Assembly: GCF_034931125.1 (NCBI RefSeq)
Contig: NZ_JAYGHM010000013.1
Location: 66,446 to 130,445, forward strand
Direction of reading: 5' to 3'
Source: Rivularia sp034931125
GTDB lineage: Bacteria > Cyanobacteriota > Cyanobacteriia > Cyanobacteriales > Nostocaceae
Length of the DNA stretch: 64,000 nt
The position numbers and the translations under genes were made by a program. Below the pieces are notes generated by a model that was given only the letters and a program-made list of their open reading frames with translations, did not search any database and was not told where the DNA came from. Positions 50,613 to 58,838 of the stretch are shown here, piece by piece; position 1 is the first letter of the stretch, and each line of letters begins with the position of its first letter.

Positions 50613-51617
50613 TTATCGTTCCAGAATTTTGAGAACTTGTGTTTCGACATTCTCCGAAGTGGTTTTAAATAAAGTGTATGTGACAGTTAAATCCATTTTT
50701 TCCCCTACTTGCAAAGTTTTTAGGGGACTGAGGAATTCTAATTCAACGTAAGCTTTTGGATCGTAATTGGTGTATATTTCAGCGCTACTATTATTGTCGG
50801 GATAAATTACTTTATCTATTCTTGGTGAATCCATGCGAACTGCAACTGTTTCACCAAGCCATAATAACGTACTCGCATCGCTGCCGATTTTATGGGCTTT
50901 GTTGCGATCGCGCTTTAAGGATAAAATGCCGTTATCTACTTTCAAGTTAGCTGGTAACTCATCCGATTGCTGGTTATAACCTTGAGGAAAAATTGAATTT
51001 TGGGGTATTGCTGCGTAAACACAAACTGGTTCGTTTAATTGTGCGATCGTCCAAACGGAGACTTGTTGTGAATCACCTTTGACTTTTTCAAAAGTCGTGG
51101 TGACTTTCATTATCGGCTGATTTGCTTCAAGTGTAATTTGACGGTAAAATCTAATTCCGTAAAAGGGATCAATTTCTGAAATTAGCGTTATTTCGTTGTT
51201 TTGGATTTGTATTTTGAGTGGTACGGAATCAAATGTAGTGGGTGGTGGCCAACTTATTTTTGTAATTTCTTCCCATTCAGATTGTGGTGCTGGCCAAGTT
51301 TTATCACCACCGAAGTTATTCCATTCTTCAGATTTGAGATTTGGTATCTTACCGTATAACTGCGAATCTTCCCAAAATGTATTTTCTCCACCTTGGAAAC
51401 GAAATTGCATTATTCTGCCAATTTCTGGAACTACAATTGCTTCTATTTGGGAGTTACTCAAAATATAAGAATCTTCCCAACCCTGGTAATTGATTTTTTT
51501 GATTGTCATTTTTTCTAGGATATTCGCGTTGATGATTGGATAGCAAACCGTTATAAGAAATAATCCCAAACAAAATATTAGTAAATGTTTCAGCTTGATA
51601 TTGCTGAGAATATTCAT
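50613..51617 (-). CDS. DUF4380-type protein, membrane-anchored or secreted
   Basis: 334 residues. N-terminal hydrophobic segment (about 9-32, HLLIFCLGLFLITVCYPII). The rest is beta-rich with galactose-mutarotase-like features: YILSNSQIEAIVVPEIGRIMQFRFQGGENTFW, NFGGDKTWPAPQSEW (conserved GGDK.WPAPQ), RFYRQITLEANQPIMKVTTTFE. These are marks of the DUF4380 family, thought to bind carbohydrates; no activity is established. It may act in the periplasm on polysaccharide. Confidence 0.75.
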   Translation of the reverse strand: MNILSNIKLKHLLIFCLGLFLITVCYPIINANILEKMTIKKINYQGWEDSYILSNSQIEAIVVPEIGRIMQFRFQGGENTFWEDSQLYGKIPNLKSEEWNNFGGDKTWPAPQSEWEEITKISWPPPTTFDSVPLKIQIQNNEITLISEIDPFYGIRFYRQITLEANQPIMKVTTTFEKVKGDSQQVSVWTIAQLNEPVCVYAAIPQNSIFPQGYNQQSDELPANLKVDNGILSLKRDRNKAHKIGSDASTLLWLGETVAVRMDSPRIDKVIYPDNNSSAEIYTNYDPKAYVELEFLSPLKTLQVGEKMDLTVTYTLFKTTSENVETQVLKILER

Positions 51618-52268
51618 TTTTTGATTTGATTTAATTTAAATTGAAACATATAATTGATTCAAAAAGATAACGAATATTGATTATCTATAGGCATTTTTTT
51701 TGGTGATTAAAATCACGTAAAAAGTGTAAAATCAGTATTTATATTCAAAAAAAACCGCTGTTATATCAATCAAGCTTGTCACAAAACAAACAAAAACCTC
51801 TGCACTCGGAGGCTGTGAGTATAATTCGTAATTCGTAATACCCTTCGGGAACACCTCCGGTGAACGTAATTCGTAATTAATTCCCCATGAATAAAATTAA
51901 GGGGCTTCCATAGAGCATAATCCACGGATAAATCCGGGGGCTTTAAACCGATAAAAATTTCCAAAGGTAAAAAAAAAGATGTTTGATATGACTACTTTCT
52001 TCGCGGCTTTATGATTACCCATAAGGTAGGTTAAGTTGAGGGACAAAGCCCAGCCTACAATTTATCGGTAATCTTAGAGCATGAGGGCAGTAAGAATTTT
52101 TGACTATTTCTTGCAATACCCAATTCACCATGTTTAATACCCTACCATCGAAAAATATTAAACTGCTCGGAAATATCCTTATATATATGGTTCGGAAGTG
52201 CTAAACAGAATGTATGGTGTATTTAATTAAAATACATAATACAAATATTAGCTGAGATTAAAACCGTG
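51618..52268. other. Intergenic region with short hairpins
   Basis: About 650 bp. Contains CCTCTGCACTCGGAGG-like and CCCTTCGGGAACACCTCCGGTG hairpins with AATTCGTAATTCGTAAT repeats (51815-51880). An open frame at 51779-51964 on the minus strand is made of these and is not accepted as a gene. The right part is the upstream region of the next gene. Confidence 0.5.
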
Positions 52269-53480
52269 ATGGCAGCAGGATTACAAATTAATTGGGTTGT
52301 AGCGACGACGTATACTTTACAGTTTGTTGCTTGGGGGTTTCTCTCAATTTTGATTGCGGAGGTGGTTAGAGATAGCTATCACGCTGCTTGTCATCACGTA
52401 CAATGGTTATCTAAATGGCATAACAAACACCATCAGGTATACAAGCGGGATTTATCGATAATTTCTCTGGAAGCTTATAAGGATTCCCAGCTTTATCATG
52501 ATATTGTTGAATCGATTTTGCTGCTGGTGATAATCAGCGCGATCGCAATTATTTTTCGTCCGATGGGTTTATGGTTGGGGGTACTTTATGCTGCGACTTT
52601 CCTTTATGGAGCGTCGTTAAGATATTTCTTAGGAAAAGTTGAAACTGACTATACTCACAAACCGGGAGCTTTAGACGTAATTCCTTCTGTATGGTGGGTA
52701 AATCGTACTTACCATTGGCGACATCATTTTGACGATGTGAATGCTTATTATAGTGGTGTATTTCCAATAGTAGATAAAGTTTTGGGAACCGCACTTTCTC
52801 TAAAAGGTAAAACTATCGCTATAACTGGAGCTAGTGGTAGTTTAGGACAAGCCTTAACATCTGAACTGCTGCTAAATAACGCCAAAGTTATAGCCTTGAC
52901 AACTAATCCAGAAAAAATTGTCGAACAACCCAAAGTAAGCGTAATACCTTGGGAATCGGGAAAAGAATCAGAATTGCGATCGCGCTTGCAAAAAGTAGAT
53001 ATTTTAATTATTAATCACGGCATAAATGTTCACGGTAGCCGCACGTCGGAGGATATTGATAAATCTTTTGAGGTAAATGCATTTTCAGCGGTGAGATTGA
53101 TGGACGTATTTTTCTCTACCGTAACGGGTGCAAACGATAAAGCAACTAAGGAAATTTGGATTAATACCTCGGAAGCGGAAGTATCTCCAGCTTTGAGTCC
53201 GCTTTATGAGTTGAGTAAAAGAGCGTTGGGGAATATCATTACTTTGAAGCGGTTGGATTCCCCTTGTACAATTCGTAAATTAATCTTAGGACCATTTAAA
53301 AGTCAATTAAATCCTTATGGAGTAATGTCCGCACAGCAAGTCGCGAAAGGGATTGTGTTTCTAGCGTGTCGGGATTTTCGCAATATTATCGTCACTGTGA
53401 ATCCTTTGACTTATATCTTTTTTCCAATTAAGGAATTGAGTACCTGGTTGTACTATCGGATTTTTAGCAGTGAACAGTGA
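52269..53480 (+). CDS. Fusion of fatty acid hydroxylase/sterol desaturase and short-chain dehydrogenase
   Basis: 403 residues from the ATG at 52269 (a GTG lies just upstream). Residues about 1-175: membrane di-iron hydroxylase with histidine boxes HAACHH, HNKHHQ and WRHHFDD and four hydrophobic segments. Residues about 178-375: short-chain dehydrogenase with TGASGSLGQAL (NAD(P) loop), NHGINVHG, and SPLYELSKRALG (catalytic Tyr-x3-Lys). Cyanobacteria carry this bifunctional architecture; it probably hydroxylates a lipid or isoprenoid and then oxidises the product. The substrate is unknown. The stop is followed directly by GTGAGCA repeats. Confidence 0.85.
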   Translation: MAAGLQINWVVATTYTLQFVAWGFLSILIAEVVRDSYHAACHHVQWLSKWHNKHHQVYKRDLSIISLEAYKDSQLYHDIVESILLLVIISAIAIIFRPMGLWLGVLYAATFLYGASLRYFLGKVETDYTHKPGALDVIPSVWWVNRTYHWRHHFDDVNAYYSGVFPIVDKVLGTALSLKGKTIAITGASGSLGQALTSELLLNNAKVIALTTNPEKIVEQPKVSVIPWESGKESELRSRLQKVDILIINHGINVHGSRTSEDIDKSFEVNAFSAVRLMDVFFSTVTGANDKATKEIWINTSEAEVSPALSPLYELSKRALGNIITLKRLDSPCTIRKLILGPFKSQLNPYGVMSAQQVAKGIVFLACRDFRNIIVTVNPLTYIFFPIKELSTWLYYRIFSSEQ

Positions 53481-53516
53481 ACAGTGAGCAGTGAGCAGTG
53501 AGCAGTGAGCAGTGAT
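53476..53516. repeat. GTGAACA/GTGAGCA heptamer array
   Basis: About six tandem heptamers starting at the stop codon of the preceding gene, followed by an ACAAATACAAATACAAATA run. Confidence 0.8.
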
Positions 53517-53617
53517 AAATACGAATACAAATACAAATACAAATATAAATGTAGAAACGATTTTACCGTTACATTAATTCCAAAATCCATAACTGCTCGC
53601 TGCTTGGTGTATTAAAA

Positions 53618-55282
53618 ATGTTACTTCTGCACCCGCTTTCAGATTTTCTCGACACCGATTACCAAGTTGATACACTTGCTACTTATTACTATCAAGGATA
53701 TAGGAATGGTGAATTACTACAGCTTCCCCGGACTTTAGAAGCAGAAGCGATCGCAATTAGTTTAATGCAGCAACTCGCGAGTAATAAAGTATATTCTCGT
53801 GAAGGGAAAATGTACGGGATATTATTAGTAGAATTACCAAACGGTGAAAAACGTATACTCAAGGCTTTTTCGGGGTTGCTGAATGGCTGTAGTCTAATTG
53901 AAGGTTGGGTACCACCAATTCCTGGTAGAGAACAAGTAGTGTTAGCAGAAAATCGCACTTTAGAAGAATTATCAGCGATTAAACAAGAAATTATTCAGCT
54001 TAAACAACTCACTCAAAGAAAACAACATGAAACTATAGCGCTACAGTTTACCAAACATTTACAAGAAATGAGTAAACGTCATCAAGTTAGTAAACAACAA
54101 CGTCAGGAAAAACGTCAGCTATTCCACAAAACCTTGACGGAGGAAGAATTAAATATAGAGTTAGAAAAACTTAACGAATCTAGTCGTCGGGATGGAATTG
54201 AACGTAAATTACTCAAAAGACAGCGTGACGAAGCTTTACAACCGCTGCAAATAATAATTGATGGTGCAGATATCAAGATTCGGGTATTGAAGCAGCAGCG
54301 TCAAGAAATATCCCGCAAACTGCAAACGCAAATGCACGCAGCTTATTCAGTGATGAACTTTCTGGGTAATTCCTCAACTTTACAGCAACTGATGCCGCAA
54401 ATACCAACGGGTACGGGTGATTGCTGTGCAGTTAAATTACTTCATTATGCAGCAGCAACGAATAAATTAAAACCATTGGCGATCGCGGAATTTTGGTGGG
54501 GAGAATCGAATCGCGATAAAGTCCAGGGACAATTCTACGGTGCTTGTGTGGAACGCTGTCAGCCGTTGATGGGATTTTTGTTATCTGGGTTGAAAACCTC
54601 ACCCCCTTCCCTTATCAAGGAGAGGGGTGTCCGACGTTCCCTAATTAGCAAAGAAATTCCCGTTATCTACCAGGATGAATGGTTAATTGCTGTAAATAAA
54701 CCCCCAGGTTTACTATCGGTTCCGGGAAGATATCATCACAATCAAGATAGCGTTTTGAGTCGCTTAAGTAATTTATTGCTCGATGGTGAAAATATTACAG
54801 CAGTGCATCGCTTGGATATGGATACTTCTGGGATTTTGTTGTTAGCAAAAGATCCAGAAACTCATCGGTTATTGAGTAAGCAGTTTGAACAAAGATTAAT
54901 CAAAAAAGTTTATGAAGCCTTACTTTCAGGTAATTTATCTGTCGATCGAGGTCGGATTGAATTGCCGCTGTGGGGAAATCCCGAACATCGTCCTTATCAA
55001 GAAGTTAATTACAAGCATGGTAAATCTTGTATCACTGAATTTACAGTTTTAAGTCAAGGAAATTATACTCGCGTCGAATTTATACCTTTAACAGGAAGAA
55101 CCCATCAGCTAAGAGTTCATGCTGCGGATACGGAGGGTTTGGCTATACCTATTTTAGGAGATAAACTTTACGGATGCGAAGTTAGAGAAGCGACTCGGTT
55201 ACATTTACACGCAAAGGAACTAACATTTGAGCATCCGCATTCTGGTGAAAAGATACATCTGAAAGCAGAAACGCCATTTTAA
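53618..55282 (+). CDS. RluA-family pseudouridine synthase with long N-terminal coiled-coil region
   Basis: 554 residues. The N-terminal part (about 1-325) is not an S4 domain; it contains a charged coiled coil (about 130-245, RKQHETIALQFTKHLQEMSKRHQ...) and a conserved SVMNFLGNSSTLQQLMPQIPTGTGDCCAVKLL region. The synthase domain (about 345-550) has AVHRLDMDTSGILLLAKD (catalytic Asp), RTHQLRVHA (as GRTHQLRVHAAD) and the EIPVIYQDEWLIAVNKPPGLLSVPG opening. It isomerises uridine in rRNA or tRNA. Residues about 326-342 (KTSPPSLIKERGV) come from an in-frame dispersed repeat (54595-54640) in the interdomain linker. Confidence 0.88.
   Translation: MLLLHPLSDFLDTDYQVDTLATYYYQGYRNGELLQLPRTLEAEAIAISLMQQLASNKVYSREGKMYGILLVELPNGEKRILKAFSGLLNGCSLIEGWVPPIPGREQVVLAENRTLEELSAIKQEIIQLKQLTQRKQHETIALQFTKHLQEMSKRHQVSKQQRQEKRQLFHKTLTEEELNIELEKLNESSRRDGIERKLLKRQRDEALQPLQIIIDGADIKIRVLKQQRQEISRKLQTQMHAAYSVMNFLGNSSTLQQLMPQIPTGTGDCCAVKLLHYAAATNKLKPLAIAEFWWGESNRDKVQGQFYGACVERCQPLMGFLLSGLKTSPPSLIKERGVRRSLISKEIPVIYQDEWLIAVNKPPGLLSVPGRYHHNQDSVLSRLSNLLLDGENITAVHRLDMDTSGILLLAKDPETHRLLSKQFEQRLIKKVYEALLSGNLSVDRGRIELPLWGNPEHRPYQEVNYKHGKSCITEFTVLSQGNYTRVEFIPLTGRTHQLRVHAADTEGLAIPILGDKLYGCEVREATRLHLHAKELTFEHPHSGEKIHLKAETPF
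54595..54640. repeat. Dispersed repeat (CCCCCTTCCCTTATCAAGGA GAGGGG) inside the RluA gene
   Basis: A palindrome-like element, CCCTTCCCTTATCAAGGAGAGGGG, lying in frame in the linker between the N-terminal region and the synthase domain. Confidence 0.6.
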
Positions 55283-55459
55283 ATTTTCTATTCCCCATTC
55301 CCTTTCAAAGTATTTCCCAAAAATAGTAATTTACACTACAATATATCTTTCACCTTCATTATTGGTAAAAAACGAAAGAGAAAGGGCTTTTGCCAAAAAT
55401 GTTTCATTTTTCTCCTTTCTCCCGTTTGTCTAAATATACAAATATTCAGGAGTTAAGCC

Positions 55460-56716
55460 GTGAGCATTGAGACTCTTGTTCAACAAGCTAACCAGTCATC
55501 TACCCCTTTTAATAAAGAAAGTTTTGACGAAGTTGTCATGTCCACCTATGGACGTTTTCCTTTAGCCTTTGAAAAAGGTGATGGATGCCGTTTGTGGGAT
55601 ACTGAAGGTAAAGAATATCTCGACTTTGTGGCAGGAATTGCTACCTGTACCTTGGGACACGCACATCCGGCATTAATTGAAGCGGTAACGCGACAAATTC
55701 AAAAAATACATCACGTTTCAAATTTATATTACATTCCCGAACAGGGAGAACTAGCGCGTTGGATAGTCGATCATTCCTGTGCTGATAAAGTATTTTTCTG
55801 TAATTCCGGTGCAGAAGCCAACGAAGCGGCGATTAAATTGGCGCGGAAATATGCTCATACCGTTTTAGATATTGATAACCCAATTATTTTAACGGCGAAT
55901 GCCAGCTTTCATGGACGTACTTTAGCAACAGTTACCGCTACCGGACAACCGAAGTATCAAAAAAACTTTAATCCTTTAGTACCGGGATTTCACTACGTAG
56001 ATTACAACGATATTGATGCAGTAGAAGCAGCAATTGGTGAATTGGATGAAGGTGATTACGCAGTTGGTGCTATTTTGTTAGAACCACTACAGGGAGAAGG
56101 TGGTGTTCGTCCTGGAGACGTAAAATATTTTCAAAAGCTGCGTTCGATTTGCGACGAGACTGGTATCTTGCTGATGTTTGATGAAGTGCAAGTTGGAATG
56201 GGACGTAGTGGTAAATTGTGGGGTTATGAATATCTTGGAGTAGAACCAGACGTTTTCACCAGCGCTAAAGGTTTGGGAGGTGGGATTCCCATTGGTGCGA
56301 TGATGGCGAAGAAATTCTGTGATGTATTTCAACCCGGAGAACACGCTAGTACTTTCGGTGGTAATCCATTTGCTTGCGCTGTAGCTCTTGCCGTCTGCCA
56401 TACTTTGGAAAAAGAAAATATTGTCCAAAATGCCCATCATAGAGGTGAACAGTTAAGATCGGGTTTGCAGGCGATCGCACAAAAATATCCCCAATATATT
56501 GCCGAAGTACGCGGTTGGGGTTTAATTAACGGCATGGAACTACAATCAGATATTGAATTAACCGCTATTGATGTAGTTAAAGCTGCAATGAACGAAGGTT
56601 TATTATTAGTACCCGCAGGTACCAAAGTTGTACGTTTTGTACCACCGTTAATCGTTACGGAAGCGGAAATAGATCGAGCCTTGCAAATTGTCGAACAAAT
56701 TATCGCCAAATTGTAA
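55460..56716 (+). CDS. argD: Acetylornithine aminotransferase
   Basis: 418 residues from a GTG at 55460 with CAGGAG upstream. Class III PLP aminotransferase: FCNSGAEANEAAIKLARKY (PLP phosphate loop), ASFHGRTLATVTATGQ, EPLQGEGGV, FDEVQVGMGRSG (PLP Asp) and TSAKGLGGGIPIGAM (Schiff-base Lys), then STFGGNPFACAVA. It converts N-acetylglutamate semialdehyde to N-acetylornithine in arginine biosynthesis; arginine also feeds cyanophycin in such organisms. The substrate assignment rests on close similarity to cyanobacterial ArgD. Confidence 0.93.
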   Translation: MSIETLVQQANQSSTPFNKESFDEVVMSTYGRFPLAFEKGDGCRLWDTEGKEYLDFVAGIATCTLGHAHPALIEAVTRQIQKIHHVSNLYYIPEQGELARWIVDHSCADKVFFCNSGAEANEAAIKLARKYAHTVLDIDNPIILTANASFHGRTLATVTATGQPKYQKNFNPLVPGFHYVDYNDIDAVEAAIGELDEGDYAVGAILLEPLQGEGGVRPGDVKYFQKLRSICDETGILLMFDEVQVGMGRSGKLWGYEYLGVEPDVFTSAKGLGGGIPIGAMMAKKFCDVFQPGEHASTFGGNPFACAVALAVCHTLEKENIVQNAHHRGEQLRSGLQAIAQKYPQYIAEVRGWGLINGMELQSDIELTAIDVVKAAMNEGLLLVPAGTKVVRFVPPLIVTEAEIDRALQIVEQIIAKL

Positions 56717-56768
56717 AGTCATAAATAAATGTTTAATAGTGCGACCATCTTGGTCGCTTGCTAAAACA

Positions 56769-56962
56769 CAATTACCAATACCCAATACCCAATTACCAAT
56801 TACCAATTACCAATTCCCAATTCCCAATTCCCAATTCCCAATACCCAATACCCAATTACCAATTACCAATTACCAATTACCAATTACCAATTACCCATTC
56901 CCAATTACCAATTACCAATTACCAATTACCAATTCCCAATTCCCAATTCCCAATTCCCAATT
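56769..56962. repeat. Long heptamer tandem repeat (AATTACC/AATTCCC/AATACCC)
   Basis: About 27 consecutive 7 bp units with only C/A and A/T variation. All three plus-strand frames stay largely open and translate to LPITNYQ-type strings; these are not genes. Typical short tandemly repeated repetitive (STRR) sequence of heterocystous cyanobacteria and the longest in the window. Confidence 0.95.
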
Positions 56963-57145
56963 TATATTTTGCTTTTAAATACTGATGCCAAAAGGTTTAC
57001 ATAGAAGTAACACAGCCATCTAATTTGTGATTTATGCTATGGTATTTCTAGAAGATTAAGTTCGGCTGGTCAGTTTGTTTAAGATTATGTGTTGCAGACT
57101 TCTCCGGATGTAATCTCCTCACATTGTTAATTCTGGAGACGTTGT

Positions 57146-57421
57146 ATGTCGATTTACGTGGGCAATCTTTCCTATGAGGTTGCGGAAAATGACCTGAAAG
57201 AGGTCTTTTTAGAATATGGAGATGTCAAAAGTGTTTATTTACCACTTGACCGAGAAACAAGCCGTATTAGAGGCTTCGCATTTGTTGAAATGGAAAATGA
57301 CGCACAAGAGGATAAAGCCATAGAATCCCTTGATGGTGCTGAATGGATGGGTCGTAGTCTACGAGTTAACAAAGCCAAGCCAAAACCGGAAAAAGGTGCG
57401 GATGGTGGTGGGAGATGGTAA
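57146..57421 (+). CDS. rbp: RRM-type RNA-binding protein (cyanobacterial Rbp)
   Basis: 91 residues, a single RNA recognition motif: RNP-2 IYVGNLS (3-9), RNP-1 RGFAFVEM (about 42-49), then a short Lys/Gly tail (KPKPEKGADGGGRW). It belongs to the cyanobacterial Rbp family, which binds mRNA, is often cold-inducible and is characteristically found next to rpsU, as here. CTGGAG lies about 8 nt before the ATG. Its own terminator separates it from rpsU. Confidence 0.93.
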   Translation: MSIYVGNLSYEVAENDLKEVFLEYGDVKSVYLPLDRETSRIRGFAFVEMENDAQEDKAIESLDGAEWMGRSLRVNKAKPKPEKGADGGGRW

Positions 57422-57490
57422 GGGAATAGTGGTAAAGGATATAATAAAGGCGGTTCTATTCGATTAGAAAAATATTTAGCTTTTAAGTAT

Positions 57491-57522
57491 GAAGGGCATA
57501 CAAGAAGTTTGCCCTTTTTTTG
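57491..57522 (+). terminator. Rho-independent terminator of the rbp gene
   Basis: AAGGGCA (57492-57498), an 11 nt loop, TGCCCTT (57510-57516), then a T-run to 57521. Located between rbp and rpsU, it may attenuate rather than fully block read-through. Confidence 0.85.
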
Positions 57523-57598
57523 CTCGCAGTTAATGTTACTGTTTACATTTGAGCATTAATTGCGATATTAGAGAGTGTTAGTTTAGATAGGAGAAAGA

Positions 57599-57787
57599 AT
57601 GACCCAAATAGTTGTAGGCGAAAACGAAGGAATTGAATCAGCATTACGTAGATTCAAGCGTGAGGTTTCTAAAGCTGGTATAATGCCGGATATCAAGAAA
57701 CATCGTCACTTTGAAACGCCCCTACAGAAACATAAGCGTAAAGCAATTGCTCGATCCAAGCAGCGTAAGAGACGTTTTAAATACTAA
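57599..57787 (+). CDS. rpsU: 30S ribosomal protein S21
   Basis: 62 residues: TQIVVGENEGIESALRRFKREVSKAGIMPDIKKHRHFETPLQKHKRKAIARSKQRKRR is S21 throughout (E-x-ALRRFKR, then the basic tail). Binds the 30S subunit and helps initiation. AGGAGAAAG sits just upstream. The rbp-rpsU pairing is conserved in cyanobacteria and linked to cold response. Confidence 0.96.
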   Translation: MTQIVVGENEGIESALRRFKREVSKAGIMPDIKKHRHFETPLQKHKRKAIARSKQRKRRFKY

Positions 57788-58170
57788 AGACAGTAAAATT
57801 TTCTAAAGTTTTCTTGATTTCCGCAGGAAGATGAGCTAAGTGAGTATTATGGTGGGTCAATTATCAGTCATCAATTATTCTATTAATAGTTGTTCATTGA
57901 TAATTGTCTTCCCCTCTCTTAGGTTGAAGTGGACAGTAAAGGGAATCGGGAATTGGGAATTGGGAATTGGGAGCAGGTAGAAGAAGTAATATTAATTAAT
58001 AGTACTTATTTAAGAATCCAATTATAAAAGTGCGATCGGGATTCTCAGCTTTTAAGAAATGAATATTTAATTTAACTAGAATAGTGCGTTCCGCTGCACT
58101 AACAGTACCCTATAATCTATACAGGCTTAATTTAACAGTATTAATTTTTGATGTTGCGATCGCGCAGTAA
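57788..58170. other. Intergenic region with GGGAATT heptamers
   Basis: About 380 bp. A short GGGAATTGGGAATTGGG array at 57948-57972 and one HIP1 octamer near 58157. No gene is seen. Confidence 0.5.
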
Positions 58171-58446
58171 AATACTGTCACTGCCGGAGATCAATTTGGT
58201 GCAGAAATTCAATATTTTTCTGATTGCATATTAAATAATCAAGAACCAGAACCATCGGGAACTGAAGGTTTAGCAGATGTGCGTATCGTTCGTGCGATTA
58301 TCGAATCAGCGCAAACAGGAAAGCCGGTAAAACTTGATGAATTTAAGGTAGAAAAAAGACCAACTGTTGAGCAAGTAATTCAGCTTCCTGCGATTGAAAC
58401 ACCAAAACATTTCGTTAATGCTGCTGATATGCAAGGTAATTCTTAA
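58171..58446 (+). pseudogene. Gfo/Idh/MocA (glucose-fructose oxidoreductase-like) C-terminal remnant
   Basis: Open frame from the TAA at 58168-58170 to the TAA at 58444-58446: TAGDQFGAEIQYFSDCILNN, EPEPSGTEGLADVRIVRAII, ESAQTGKPVKLDEFKVEKR. This is the conserved C-terminal end of GFOR-like Gfo/Idh/MocA oxidoreductases (DQF..E..YFSDC.L....PEPSG.EGLADVR). There is no suitable start and the about 280-residue N-terminal Rossmann part is missing, so it is a gene fragment. Confidence 0.75.
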
Positions 58447-58838
58447 AGAGGTAATTGGTAATTGGTAATTGGGGATGGGGAATAATTACTAATAAATTTG
58501 GATGTAGAGACGTTGTAATATAGCGTCTTATTTCTTGTATATATAAATACTTAACTAATGATATTTTTCTCAGTAATAACCGCTAACTTTAATCTAAACC
58601 CTTGAGTCTTCAGGCTTATTTTGAAAATATTTCAGAGAATTCCTCGATGATATTTATACCAGAAATCCGGATAATAGTTATTAGATAATAAATACAATTT
58701 TTTTGAATAGCTCTTTAATAGTTGCGATTATATGATGCAGATTGCTGAATCGTAAAGATTTAGGCTGTATTTGAAAAGTGATTATTCAAAAAGGTTTGAT
58801 AAAAGTGCAAATTTTTAATCATTCATTTAAGTAATAAC
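58447..58838. other. Intergenic region upstream of the giant repeat protein
   Basis: About 390 bp. GGTAATTGGTAATTGG heptamers at 58451-58475 and a degenerate GTAGAGACGTTG palindrome at about 58502-58527. The rest is AT-rich and presumably includes the promoter of the next gene. Confidence 0.45.

Noticed and set aside
51779..51964. 61-codon minus-strand frame
   Set aside because: It spans short hairpin and AATTCGTAATTCG repeats and has no family signature.
56688..56985. Possible CRISPR array or repetitive protein gene
   Set aside because: The unit is 7 bp without spacers, and all frames are open because the repeat lacks stops; it is an STRR block.
57103..57108. TCCGGA upstream of the RRM gene as a DIF1 promoter
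   Set aside because: It lies only 38 bp before the ATG, leaving almost no leader if placed at -35 and no room for the ribosome site; the hexamer occurs several times by chance.
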